From: Bordetella parapertussis
GTDB lineage: Bacteria; Pseudomonadota; Gammaproteobacteria; Burkholderiales; Burkholderiaceae_C
DNA length: 10,270 nt
NCBI GenBank assembly: GCA_945878355.1
Contig: CAMCTC010000146.1
Coordinates: forward strand, 1-10,270
Direction of reading: 5' to 3'
In this document: positions 1 to 8,091 of the stretch, in pieces
Position numbering within the stretch: position 1 is the first letter of the stretch
How the letters are laid out: the number at the start of each line of letters is the position of its first letter
Made by a program: the position numbers and the translations under genes
Notes under the pieces: model-generated
Database searches by the model: none
What the model saw: only the letters and a program-made list of their open reading frames with translations
Told to the model about the DNA's origin: nothing

Positions 1-148
1 ATGGCCGCTGCGCCGATAATCGCCGGTCCAGCGCGGACCACGTCGTGGCCCGGCGCGCAGTTCACCCAGCGCCATCGCCCAACACGTTCTTGTGAAACGA
101 TTGAGCGCTCGCCCAGACTTCAGCTCGCACACCCGGAAACTTTGAACC

Positions 149-1813
149 ATGGCCCAGTACGTCTTTACCATGAACCGCGTCGGCAAGATCGTGCCGCCGA
201 AGCGCCAGATCCTGAAGAACATCTCGCTGTCCTTCTTCCCAGGCGCGAAGATCGGCATGCTCGGCATCAACGGCTCGGGCAAGAGCACGCTGCTCAAGAT
301 CATGGCCGGCATCGACAAGGACTTCGAAGGCGAAGCCCATGCGATGCCCGACCTGAAAATCGGCTATCTGCCTCAGGAGCCTCTTCTGCCAGCCGAGCAG
401 ACCGTTCGCGAAGCGGTGGAAGAAGGCATAGGCGGGGTGTTGGCGGCCAAGAAGCGGCTCGATGAGGTCTATGCCGAGTACGCTGACGAGAACGCCGATT
501 TCGACAAGCTGGCGGCCGAGCAGGCCAACCTGGAGGCCATCATCGCGGCCGGTGGCTCGGAGAACACCGACCTGCAGTTGGAACTTGCCGCCGACGCGCT
601 GCGCCTGCCGCCCTGGGACGCCAAGATCGGCCTGCTGTCAGGCGGCGAGAAGCGCCGCGTCGCGCTGTGCCGATTGCTGCTGAGCAAGCCCGACATGCTG
701 TTGCTCGACGAGCCGACCAACCACCTGGACGCTGAGAGCGTGGACTGGCTCGAACAGTTCCTCAAACGCTATTCGGGCACGGTGGTGGCGATCACCCACG
801 ATCGCTACTTCCTAGACAACGCCGCCGAGTGGATTCTCGAGCTCGACCGCGGCATGGGCATCCCCTGGAAGGGCAACTACTCCGACTGGCTGGACCAGAA
901 GGAAAAACGCCTCGAGCAGGAGCAGAAGACCGAAGACTCGCGCATGAAGGCGATGAAGGAAGAGCTCAAGTGGGTGCGCAGCAACGCCAAGGGCCGCCAG
1001 GCCAAGAGCAAGGCCAGGCTGGCGCGCTTTGAAGAGCTCAGCGACGTCGACTACCAGAAGCGCAACGAGACCAACGAGATCTTCATCCCGGTGGCCGAGC
1101 GCTTGGGCAACGAGGTGATCGAGTTCAACAACGTGTCGAAGAGCTTTGGCGACCGGCTGCTGATCGACAAGCTCAGCTTCAAGGTGCCGGCCGGCGCGAT
1201 CGTCGGCATCATCGGCCCGAACGGCGCTGGCAAATCGACGCTGTTCAGGATGATCCAGGGCAAAGAGAAAGCCGACACCGGCGAGGTGATGATCGGCAAG
1301 ACCGCGCAGCTGGCCTTTGTCGATCAGAGCCGCGAGAGCCTGGGCGACGACAAGACCGTGTGGCAGGACGTCTCGGGCGGGCTGGACAACATCGTCGTCG
1401 GCAAGTTCGTGATGCCGAGCCGGGCCTACCTGGGCCGCTTCAACTTCAAGGGCAATGACCAGCAGAAGGTGGTCGGCAGCCTGTCAGGCGGCGAGCGCGG
1501 CCGTCTGCACCTGGCCAAGACACTGGCCCAGGGCGGCAACGTGCTGATGCTCGACGAGCCTTCGAACGACCTGGACGTCGAAACCCTGCGCGCGCTGGAA
1601 GACGCGCTGCTCGAATTCGCCGGCTCGGCGATGATCATCAGCCACGACCGCTGGTTCCTCGACCGCATCTGCACCCATATCCTGGCCTGCGAAGGCGACA
1701 GCCATTGGGTCTTCTACGACGGCAACTACCAAGAATATGAAGCCGACAAGAAAAAGCGCCTGGGTGAAGAAGGCGCCAAGCCACACCGGCTGCGATTCAA
1801 GGCCTTGAAATAA
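149..1813 (+). CDS. ettA: Energy-dependent translational throttle protein EttA (ABC-F ATPase)
   Basis: A 554-residue soluble protein with two ABC ATPase domains and no membrane segment, matching E. coli EttA (555 aa) in length and wording from the N-terminus (MAQYVFTMNRVGKIVPPKR) onward. In the family it binds the ribosomal E site and gates the first elongation steps according to ATP/ADP level. Seen here: Walker A at residues 39-47 (GINGSGKST) and a second one in GPNGAGKST; ABC signatures LSGGEKRRVAL and LSGGERGRLHL; catalytic glutamates at E188 and E470, the same numbers as in E. coli. The lysine/arginine-rich linker between the domains (about 250-300, ending KARLARFEEL) is the P-site-tRNA-interacting segment of ABC-F proteins, and the arm insertion is in ABC1. 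The second Walker B reads LDEPSNDLD, with Ser where E. coli has Thr. The ATG is chosen by match to the E. coli N-terminus; a modest GGA lies upstream. The next gene starts 26 bp after the stop. Confidence 0.97.
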   Translation: MAQYVFTMNRVGKIVPPKRQILKNISLSFFPGAKIGMLGINGSGKSTLLKIMAGIDKDFEGEAHAMPDLKIGYLPQEPLLPAEQTVREAVEEGIGGVLAAKKRLDEVYAEYADENADFDKLAAEQANLEAIIAAGGSENTDLQLELAADALRLPPWDAKIGLLSGGEKRRVALCRLLLSKPDMLLLDEPTNHLDAESVDWLEQFLKRYSGTVVAITHDRYFLDNAAEWILELDRGMGIPWKGNYSDWLDQKEKRLEQEQKTEDSRMKAMKEELKWVRSNAKGRQAKSKARLARFEELSDVDYQKRNETNEIFIPVAERLGNEVIEFNNVSKSFGDRLLIDKLSFKVPAGAIVGIIGPNGAGKSTLFRMIQGKEKADTGEVMIGKTAQLAFVDQSRESLGDDKTVWQDVSGGLDNIVVGKFVMPSRAYLGRFNFKGNDQQKVVGSLSGGERGRLHLAKTLAQGGNVLMLDEPSNDLDVETLRALEDALLEFAGSAMIISHDRWFLDRICTHILACEGDSHWVFYDGNYQEYEADKKKRLGEEGAKPHRLRFKALK

Positions 1814-1839
1814 TCGACTGAGCGCACAAAGCGAAGCCC

Positions 1840-2169
1840 ATGCTCAACAACAGCACGATCGAAGCTGCGGCGCAGCGGCTGGCCGCCGCGGCCAGTTCGC
1901 CGAGCATGGTGATTCTGTTCGGCTCATATGCCAGGGGTACAGCAGACGAAGGTTCCGACCTCGACCTGATGGTGATCGAACGGGATCTGGGAGACCGTAG
2001 CGCCGAGTACCTGCGACTGATGCTTGCACTGGGTCGAATCTCGCCTGGGGTGGGCTGCGACTTGTTGCTGTATCCGCAGAGTGAATTCGAACGGCGTAGC
2101 CAAGTACCAGGCACATTGCTGTACCGAGCCAGGCACGAAGGCAAGGTGCTGCATGACAGCCTGGCTTGA
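1840..2169 (+). CDS. MNT-type nucleotidyltransferase, probable antitoxin of a HEPN/MNT pair
   Basis: A 109-residue protein with the minimal nucleotidyltransferase fold of the DNA polymerase beta superfamily. The signature is intact: G28-S29-Y-A-R32-G33 followed by S39-D40-L-D42, and a third acidic residue D74 in GCDLLLY. These three carboxylates are the metal-binding triad, so the enzyme looks catalytically competent. In characterised MntA/HepT pairs the MNT protein transfers AMP from ATP to the HEPN toxin and silences it. It begins 26 bp after ettA and its last 17 bp overlap the HEPN gene, so the two are almost certainly co-translated. No substrate can be read from the sequence; some MNT proteins of this size are antibiotic-nucleotidyltransferase-like, but the HEPN neighbour favours toxin-antitoxin. 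Whether it shares the ettA transcript is open; I see no clear promoter in the gap. Confidence 0.9.
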   Translation: MLNNSTIEAAAQRLAAAASSPSMVILFGSYARGTADEGSDLDLMVIERDLGDRSAEYLRLMLALGRISPGVGCDLLLYPQSEFERRSQVPGTLLYRARHEGKVLHDSLA

Positions 2170-2548
2170 AGAAGCGCGGCACTTGCTGAGGCTGTCGCTG
2201 CGGGACTACCAGACCTTTGGCATCCTTTTTGACAGTGGGCGTGCTGAACTAGCGCCGACCTGTTTCCACGCCCAGCAAGCCGCAGAAAAAGCACTCAAAT
2301 CTGTGCTCACCTTGCTGCGCCAAGACTTTCCACGCACCCACCAATTGACAGAGTTAGCAAGGCTTGTGGTGGACGCTGGCTGCACGCCGCCGCTTGCACC
2401 GGAGGAGTACCTGCCGTTGACGCCGTTTGCGGTCGAATTGCGCTACGACGATGTGGAAACAGATCTGATGACCCGTGAGCAAGCAGGCCGGGTCGCGAAG
2501 CAAACACTGGATTGGGCGACGCAACAGGTTGACAAGGCTGCGGGTTGA
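2153..2548 (+). CDS. HEPN domain protein, probable RNase toxin of the HEPN/MNT pair
   Basis: A 131-residue, probably all-helical protein. The motif CFHAQQAAEKALKSVL (residues 37-52) is the hallmark of PF05168-type HEPN proteins. The RNase motif R-x4-6-H is present as R56-x6-H63 (in RQDFPRTH), so ribonuclease activity is possible. The frame is open from 2024, but the ATG at 2153 gives the family's N-terminus (MTAWLEEARHLL) and has AAGG at 2143-2146 upstream; earlier starts would only add sequence antisense to the sense of the MNT gene. It overlaps the MNT gene by 17 bp. HepT toxins adenylylated by MntA carry a Tyr two residues after the active-site His (RX4HXY); here that position is Leu65, so the modification site, if any, must be elsewhere. 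The toxin role is inferred from family and context. Confidence 0.88.
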   Translation: MTAWLEEARHLLRLSLRDYQTFGILFDSGRAELAPTCFHAQQAAEKALKSVLTLLRQDFPRTHQLTELARLVVDAGCTPPLAPEEYLPLTPFAVELRYDDVETDLMTREQAGRVAKQTLDWATQQVDKAAG

Positions 2549-2687
2549 TCACCACCGGCTTGCTGCCATTCGAGGCGACGAAGTGATCCGCTGACGCAGC
2601 GTTGCGACCGGGGTCCGGCAAGCTTGGCCGAGTAGACTTCCGTCAGCCGCGCAGCCCATCGCAGCCGTCAACCCGCCGACCGACCCG

Positions 2688-5519
2688 ATGCCCAAGATGA
2701 ACTTGCGCCTGCCTGTCTCGCTATGTGCCGACCGCACCCGGCAGTTCGGCGCGCTGGCTACGCTGCTGACCCTGACAGCTTGCAACACGCCGCCGGCGCT
2801 GACCGGTACGGCGCCGGCCGCCAGCAGCGCCAAAGCCAACACGGCCCTGGCCAGCCCAGCGGCTGCCGCAGCGTCACGCGCCAGTGCCAGTTCCAGTGCC
2901 AGCGCCGCGCCCCCGACGCCCGGCCAACCACCGGCATTCGCGCTGGTGATCAAGGACGCACGCAAGATCGACGGGCTGTTTACCGCCTGGCAGAAGGACG
3001 AGAAGGTCTGGTTCGAGCTGAGCCCCGACGACTTCAACAAACCGCTGTTCCTGTCGCCCAAGATCGCGCAAGGAATCGGTGAGCCCGGCTTCTACGGCGG
3101 CACGATGATTGGCCAGCGTGGCCGGGTCGGCAGAGCGCAGTTGTTCGAGTTTCGTCGGGTGCACAACCAGGTGCAGATGCTGGCCATCAACAGCAGCTAC
3201 GTTGCACGCGATGGCAAATCGCCCGAAGCCCGAAGCGTGGCTGACGGCTTTTCGCACAGCCTGCTGGGCAGCAGCGCGGTGGCCAGCCAGCCGCACCCCG
3301 ACCGCAAGACCATACTGATTGACGCTGGGCCGCTGCTGCTGTCGGACATGCTGGGCTTGGGCGCCAACCTGCAACGCGTCTACCGCCAGAACTACGCGCT
3401 GGACAGCCGCCACACCCAGTTCAGCTCGGTGCGCGGTATGCGCGACGGCGTGGTCTTCAACGTCAACGCGCACTTCTACACCGCCAACCTCGCCACCGCG
3501 CAGCCAGGATCGTCAGCCGGCGCCCCAACGCCACAGGCGCCGCAATCGCTGCCCGATGCGCGCAGCCTGTTTCTCGGCCTGTACTACGCGATCGTCAAGA
3601 TGCCCGATGTGCCAATGGCACCGCGCTTGGCGGACCCGCGGGTGGGCTACTTCCAGACCGTGGTCGATGATTTCAGCGACGACGTCACGCGTTCGCCACG
3701 CCAACGCTATGCCAACCGCTGGCGGCTGGACAAGAAAGACCCAACGGCCGCGCTGTCAGAGCCTGTCAAGCCGATCACCTTCTGGGTCGACCGATCGGTG
3801 CCGATGAAATACCGCGACTCGGCGCTGCGGGCGATCGAGGTCTGGAACCTGCCTTTCGAGAAGATCGGCTTCAAGAACGCCATCGTCGCCCGTATCCAGC
3901 CCGACGAAGCGGGCTTCGACACGCTGGACGTCGGCATCGCCTCGGTCCGATGGATCAACAGCGCACAGCCCAGCTTCAATGGCATCGGCCCAAGCCAGGT
4001 CGACCCGCGCAGCGGCGAGATCCTCGATGCAGACATCCTGATCGACGGCAACTGGGCCAGATCGCGACGCGGTTTTCGGACCGAGCGGCTGGGTGCTGCG
4101 TCGGCAATGACCGACACCGAACTCGCCCGCCGCCTGCAACTGCCGCTGCAAGACGGTGATTTCGCGCGTCGCTACGACGCCGGACTTCGCTGCGAGGACG
4201 CGCAGCAAAGTGCCGAGCAACTGGCTTATGGGCTGGAGGTGCTGGAGACCCGCTCGCCGCTCGACCCCGACAGCCCGGAGGCCGAGCGCTTTACCCAAGC
4301 GGCGGTGTTCAGCACGGTGATGCACGAAGTCGGCCACGCACTGGGGCTGCGACACAACTTCCGAGCCTCGCGCGCTTACAGCCTGGCGCAATTGGCCGAT
4401 CCGGCGTTCACCGCCGCCCATGGCATCGCTGCCTCGGTGATGGATTACCCGGGCCTGAACCTGCCGCCGCCAGGCGTGGCATTCGACCGCCACGGTGCGC
4501 CGTTTCGCACCGCGCTGGGCCCCTATGACTACTGGGCCATCGAACATGGCTACCGTCCATTTGCCGCCGCTGACGAGTCCCGCGAATTGCAGCGCATCGC
4601 CGCACGCAGCGGTGAACCCGGGCTGGGCTATGGCACCGACGAGGACGTCTGGCTGGGCATAGACGCCGAAACCCTGCAGTGGGATCTGGGCGACGACCCA
4701 GTGGCCTATGCCAAGTCGCGCATGGCCATCGCCAGCGACCTGCTTGCCAAACAGGCGTCACGCGTGCTCAGGTCCGACGAGGACTATTCGGTGCTGCGGC
4801 GGGCGGTCGGTTATGCGATAGGCGATATGACCGGTGCTGCCGGCGTGCTGGCGCGACAAATCGGTGGCTTGCGCACGCTGCGAGACTTTCCCGGCAATGG
4901 CCGTGAACCGATGCAACCGGTGCCTGCGACCGTTCAGCGCCAAGCGCTGTCGCTGCTGGTCGAACAGGTATTGAGCGGCTCCCTCAGGCTCAGCCCAGCG
5001 CTGCAGCGGCGGCTGGCACCTGACTACCAGGCACGCTTCGATGCCCTCAACGCCGGCGCCAGCCAGGTCGCCACCGAATACTCGTTGGATGCTGCTGTGC
5101 TGCAGTTGCAGCGCACCGTTCTGGGTCAGTTGATGAGCGACGGCCTGGCCGCGCGGCTGATTGACAACGAAGCGCGCACCGACCTGGGCGCCGATGCGCT
5201 GCGACTGCACGAGGTCTATGGCCAGATCGGTCGGTCGATATGGACTGAGTTGTCGGGCTCGACCGAGATCGCGCCAGCGCGCCGCGAATTGCAGCGAGAG
5301 CACATCAATCGCCTGGCCAACCTGTTGCTGCGCCCGGCAGCGCTGACGCGGGCCGATGCAAGAGGTCTGCTGCGCGAGGAAGCGCTCCGGTTGCTGCCTC
5401 AGCTCCATGCCGCAACCGGTCGCAAGGGGCTGACAGCCGAGACCCGCGCTCACCTGAACGACAGCGCCGACAGCCTGCGCAGTGCGCTGGCTGCGCCGCT
5501 GCAGCGCCAGGGCAGCTGA
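2688..5519 (+). CDS. Lipoprotein zinc metallopeptidase (DUF5117/DUF4953, metzincin-like)
   Basis: A 943-residue predicted exported lipoprotein. The N-terminus has a basic stretch, a hydrophobic run (FGALATLLTLTAC) and a lipobox LTAC with Cys32, then an Ala/Ser-rich linker (about 36-85) that probably tethers the enzyme to the membrane. Residues about 85-330 match the DUF5118/DUF5117 type of N-terminal region (KIDGLFTAWQKDEKVWFELSP). The catalytic region carries the full zinc motif H546-E547-x2-H550-x2-G553-x2-H556 and, 29 residues after the last His, SVMDYP with M585 as a plausible Met-turn, the metzincin pattern of DUF4953 proteins. The C-terminal 300 residues look helical. The substrate is unknown; a periplasmic or surface peptidase is the natural inference. 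ATG at 2688 lacks a clear ribosome site; ATG at 2697 (MNLRLPV) is an alternative that keeps the signal peptide. The upstream gap of 139 bp holds no gene. Eleven bases after the stop lies the copied ROK gene end. Confidence 0.9.
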   Translation: MPKMNLRLPVSLCADRTRQFGALATLLTLTACNTPPALTGTAPAASSAKANTALASPAAAAASRASASSSASAAPPTPGQPPAFALVIKDARKIDGLFTAWQKDEKVWFELSPDDFNKPLFLSPKIAQGIGEPGFYGGTMIGQRGRVGRAQLFEFRRVHNQVQMLAINSSYVARDGKSPEARSVADGFSHSLLGSSAVASQPHPDRKTILIDAGPLLLSDMLGLGANLQRVYRQNYALDSRHTQFSSVRGMRDGVVFNVNAHFYTANLATAQPGSSAGAPTPQAPQSLPDARSLFLGLYYAIVKMPDVPMAPRLADPRVGYFQTVVDDFSDDVTRSPRQRYANRWRLDKKDPTAALSEPVKPITFWVDRSVPMKYRDSALRAIEVWNLPFEKIGFKNAIVARIQPDEAGFDTLDVGIASVRWINSAQPSFNGIGPSQVDPRSGEILDADILIDGNWARSRRGFRTERLGAASAMTDTELARRLQLPLQDGDFARRYDAGLRCEDAQQSAEQLAYGLEVLETRSPLDPDSPEAERFTQAAVFSTVMHEVGHALGLRHNFRASRAYSLAQLADPAFTAAHGIAASVMDYPGLNLPPPGVAFDRHGAPFRTALGPYDYWAIEHGYRPFAAADESRELQRIAARSGEPGLGYGTDEDVWLGIDAETLQWDLGDDPVAYAKSRMAIASDLLAKQASRVLRSDEDYSVLRRAVGYAIGDMTGAAGVLARQIGGLRTLRDFPGNGREPMQPVPATVQRQALSLLVEQVLSGSLRLSPALQRRLAPDYQARFDALNAGASQVATEYSLDAAVLQLQRTVLGQLMSDGLAARLIDNEARTDLGADALRLHEVYGQIGRSIWTELSGSTEIAPARRELQREHINRLANLLLRPAALTRADARGLLREEALRLLPQLHAATGRKGLTAETRAHLNDSADSLRSALAAPLQRQGS

Positions 5520-5530
5520 TCAGGCGTCGG

Positions 5531-5588
5531 TCAGGCGACGAGACCGCGCCCCAGCCAAGCCGCGCCGCGCACGCCCGACGCGTCGCCG
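5531..5588 (-). repeat. 58-bp direct repeat, copy A (displaced 3' end of ROK kinase gene)
   Basis: Matches 10079-10136 at 55 of 58 positions, same orientation. Mismatches are at 5549, 5558 and 5573, and all are synonymous in the minus-strand reading frame, including the stop codon. Similarity ends abruptly on both sides: before 5531 and after 5588 the two loci are unrelated. Its left end is 11 bp past the metallopeptidase stop codon, and the 11 bases before it (5520-5530) resemble its own first 11 bases. Confidence 0.9.
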
Positions 5589-5863
5589 CTCTGTCGACCG
5601 TAGTCGATCCGGTAGACACCATCGTCAACCAGCGCTTGGTTCAAGAGGTCCAGACTGGCAAGCCAGCTTGCGCCGTTGTCGATACTGAAAACGATCCCGG
5701 TTGCGGTCCCGACAAGAGTTAGCTTCGCCTCGCTGGTGATCTTGTCAGTGACCGATGTACCCGTGTCCTTGACCAATTGCAGTGTGCCTGTCGCCATCGC
5801 TTCGATGGTGCGATGGCCGTGTGCCAAGGCCTTGACTTCAGGACTGGTACGAAGGTGTTGCGC
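5531..5863 (-). pseudogene. Decayed Ig-like-repeat (adhesin-type) fragment fused in frame to a ROK kinase 3' end
   Basis: The minus-strand frame is open from 5863 (after a stop at 5864-5866) to the stop at 5531-5533, with no convincing start codon. Reading it in order: ALAHGHRTIEAMATG resembles the end of a bacterial Ig-like repeat (compare the usual ALADGTHTIEATATD); KDTGTSVTDKITSEAKLTLVG and IVFSIDNGASW resemble the start and middle of the next repeat; then, from 5588 on, the frame becomes GDASGVRGAAWLGRGLVA, identical to the C-terminus of the ROK kinase at the right edge of the window. It is too short, start-less and chimeric to be a working gene, so I call it a remnant of a long repetitive surface protein abutting a copy of the ROK gene end. 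The base composition is visibly less GC-rich than the flanking genes. Similarity to Ig-like repeats is by eye. Confidence 0.55.
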
Positions 5864-6051
5864 TTAGCGCTTCCCGCCAATGAATTCCGATTGGACAAGC
5901 CGTCTTGCAGCCAAATTCAGTGCGATTCGGCGAAAGATGCAAGCACGCTGTTGAGCCATCTCAAGCGATTGGCTTGAACTTTTAGCCTGTCGCGAATTCG
6001 TCATGCACGCTACCCAGACTGGATGGCATACGTCAATTGAACGGGTTTCTG
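5864..6051. other. Intergenic region upstream of the PhoU-like/PPDK-like operon
   Basis: No coding sequence is recognisable here. It should contain the promoter of the two-gene operon that starts at 6052, but I cannot point to a convincing -35/-10 pair or a sigma-54 site. The only structure noticed is a short perfect inverted repeat, 5961-5966 with 5972-5977 (six-base arms, five-base loop), followed within two bases by a run of four T. It could be a weak terminator for transcription coming from the metallopeptidase or an operator, and is too short to assign. The stretch is more AT-rich than the genes around it. Confidence 0.4.
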
Positions 6052-8091
6052 ATGCAAAAATCTGATGCTGTTGCCGCCATGGGAACGAGCACACTGCTGC
6101 TTCCCGCTTGGATCAAGTCTGCGCTGGCTGCCAATGACCGCCTGAAGCTGTATCTCACGGTTTTACAGGCAGCGGCGGCACATGCGGAGCATCCGGAGCG
6201 CGAACCACTTGACCTGGGCCGAGAGATTGCCGCTGCTGGCGTCGAAGGGCGTTGGCTTCGGGATCTGCCTGCTACGTGTTCACGGGGCGACGGCGCGCTG
6301 CTTGTGCCTGAGTTGCAGCGACTGACGCAGCGTCTGGCCGAGGATCTGGGCGTGATGGCCAGACCACTGCTCGAAGCACAGTGGAAGGACAAAGAGCTGA
6401 GGCCGCGCCTCAAACATTGGCTCGACTGGCTGGCTGAGATGAGCAGCAAAAAGTCCGGTGGCGATGCGCTCACCAACGCGCAACTGCGGTCGTTGACGGA
6501 AGGCAAGCGAGACAGCAAGCAGAACGGGAAGCGCGGGCGTGACAGTGACAGTAGCATTTCAGGCCATGAGGGCGACAGCTTTCACCTGCTGGTGATGGAC
6601 CTGCACAAGCAGCTCAACCACCTGACGGGGACCCTGTCGAATGAAGTGATCTGTGGCGCCCATGCCTGGCAACTGCAGCCGACAGATCGCCCTCTGGTGG
6701 AGGCCTTCATGCGTGGTTTGAACCGCACGGCAGCACTCAAGTTCGACCATCCGGGTCTGGATACGGCGGCCACCCGCGACGGCAAACGGCTGCTGCTGCA
6801 AAACGACATTGGCACCAACGACGTCCATGTGCTCGTGGTTCAGGTGGAAGGCAGGTCGATATCCTTGAACTATTCGGACCTGCATCGACCCCGTTTCGAA
6901 TTCTTCCAGGCACTGCTCGCGCCTCTTGGCGCCAAGTGGGGTGAAACGCAATCCAAGGTCGATGCAGCACTCAACGAAGGCCATGCTTACACCTTTGGCA
7001 CAGCAAGGTTCGACTGTGCCAGCGATGCGGCGCTTATCAAGGCGCTCGAAGGCATAGGCTCACGCATCGTGTTTCTGATTGACTGGAACCGTGCGCGCAA
7101 ACGCCTCCTTGCCTTCGTCGGCAAAGCCGATGCCATCAGCGTTCTGCATGAAGTGGCGCGGCTCGATGCCGGACACATGGCATGGCTCAAGGCCGGCGGC
7201 GAGCAGCTCGTCTTCGCAGCCATGCAGGCCGCGGGCGGAGGAGCATTTCGCATCGGTGACCGGCTCGACGCCGTGCTTGGCATGGAAGACGCCCGAGCGT
7301 TTCTGGTCGAGGTGCTGTGCCTCGCGAGCAAGGCGCTGCTGGCCGGTCAGCCCGCCGCACTGGTCGCCGACGAAACCCGGATGCTGCTTGCCCGACGCAT
7401 GCGCCAACGCAGCACCGAGTTCGACCTCATCGACGAGCATGCCGCCTACTGCCACGCGCTGGCGCAGGCCGTCAGCGACGGCCTCGCGCATGATGTGACG
7501 GCGCCAGCGGGCAAAGGACAGCACGTGCCCTCCCACAAGACTGCAAGCGCACTCGCGGTGCGCGCCAAGGCCTGGGAGCGCAAGGCCGATCACCTGGTGA
7601 TGCAGGCCCGTGACCAGGCCCAGCGTCAGCGCCGCTGGCAACCCATCGCGCGGCTGCTTGAGCTGTCAGACGACGTTGCCGATGCGCTGGAAGAAGCTGC
7701 CTTCTTGATGAGTCTGATTGCCGAAGACCACCGCCAGGGCTGGAACGCAGACGTGCATCAAATCCTGGCGCGTCTGGCTGAATCGATGCTCTCGGCAACT
7801 CAGGAACACATCAAGGCCCTCAGCATTGCCCGTCGGCTTGGCGCTGGAAGCGTTGCTGCAGACAGTGACGCTTTTCTTGCCGCTTCATGGAATGTGCTGC
7901 GCGCTGAGCGTGATTGCGACGAACTCCTGCGCAGAGCGCGCCGCACGATCCTGGCCTCGATCCGCGACGCGGCCTCGCTGATGCTCGCCAACGATCTGGC
8001 GATAGCACTTGAGCTGGCATCGGATCGATTGCTCGTCGCGGGCTATGCTCTGCGCGATGTCGCCTTTGATCAAGCGGGAGCGCGCTCATGA
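6052..8091 (+). CDS. Uncharacterised protein with C-terminal PhoU-like (DUF47-type) domain
   Basis: About 679 residues, no signal peptide or membrane segment, so probably cytoplasmic. Layout (numbering from ATG 6052): an N-terminal block (about 5-115) I do not recognise; a charged Ser/Lys/Arg-rich linker (130-173); a central unrecognised region (175-470) with conserved-looking stretches NDIGTNDVHVLVVQVEG (251-267) and IVFLIDWNRARKRL (339 on); and a helical C-terminal region (495-679) with four (E/D)xxxD motifs at E509/D513, D540/D544, E619/D623 and E654/D658. Two such pairs per three-helix bundle, repeated, is the pattern of PhoU and DUF47 proteins, which bind metal clusters there and act in phosphate uptake control. 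Its role here is unknown. The ATG at 6052 has GGG at 6043-6045 upstream; TTG at 6037 or ATG at 6079 are alternatives. The stop overlaps the start of the PPDK-like gene (ATGA), so the products are made together and may interact. Confidence 0.75.
   Translation: MQKSDAVAAMGTSTLLLPAWIKSALAANDRLKLYLTVLQAAAAHAEHPEREPLDLGREIAAAGVEGRWLRDLPATCSRGDGALLVPELQRLTQRLAEDLGVMARPLLEAQWKDKELRPRLKHWLDWLAEMSSKKSGGDALTNAQLRSLTEGKRDSKQNGKRGRDSDSSISGHEGDSFHLLVMDLHKQLNHLTGTLSNEVICGAHAWQLQPTDRPLVEAFMRGLNRTAALKFDHPGLDTAATRDGKRLLLQNDIGTNDVHVLVVQVEGRSISLNYSDLHRPRFEFFQALLAPLGAKWGETQSKVDAALNEGHAYTFGTARFDCASDAALIKALEGIGSRIVFLIDWNRARKRLLAFVGKADAISVLHEVARLDAGHMAWLKAGGEQLVFAAMQAAGGGAFRIGDRLDAVLGMEDARAFLVEVLCLASKALLAGQPAALVADETRMLLARRMRQRSTEFDLIDEHAAYCHALAQAVSDGLAHDVTAPAGKGQHVPSHKTASALAVRAKAWERKADHLVMQARDQAQRQRRWQPIARLLELSDDVADALEEAAFLMSLIAEDHRQGWNADVHQILARLAESMLSATQEHIKALSIARRLGAGSVAADSDAFLAASWNVLRAERDCDELLRRARRTILASIRDAASLMLANDLAIALELASDRLLVAGYALRDVAFDQAGARS
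8076..8091 (+). promoter_or_regulatory. Ribosome binding site and ATGA stop/start overlap coupling the two genes
   Basis: GGGAG at 8076-8080 sits seven bases before the ATG at 8088, and that ATG shares bases with the upstream gene's TGA at 8089-8091. This fixes the start of the PPDK-like gene and indicates translational coupling with the PhoU-like protein. Confidence 0.85.

Noticed and set aside
1..465. Open plus-strand frame covering the left edge and the start of ettA
   Set aside because: From 149 on it is an out-of-frame shadow of ettA, and the part before 149 shows no domain or ribosome site.
1541..1580. EttA second Walker B with Ser in place of Thr (LDEPSNDLD)
   Set aside because: A conservative change next to an intact catalytic Glu470; no reason to expect altered function.
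5974..6002. TTGAAC at 5974-5979 as a -35 box for the operon
   Set aside because: No acceptable -10 hexamer lies 16 to 18 bases downstream.
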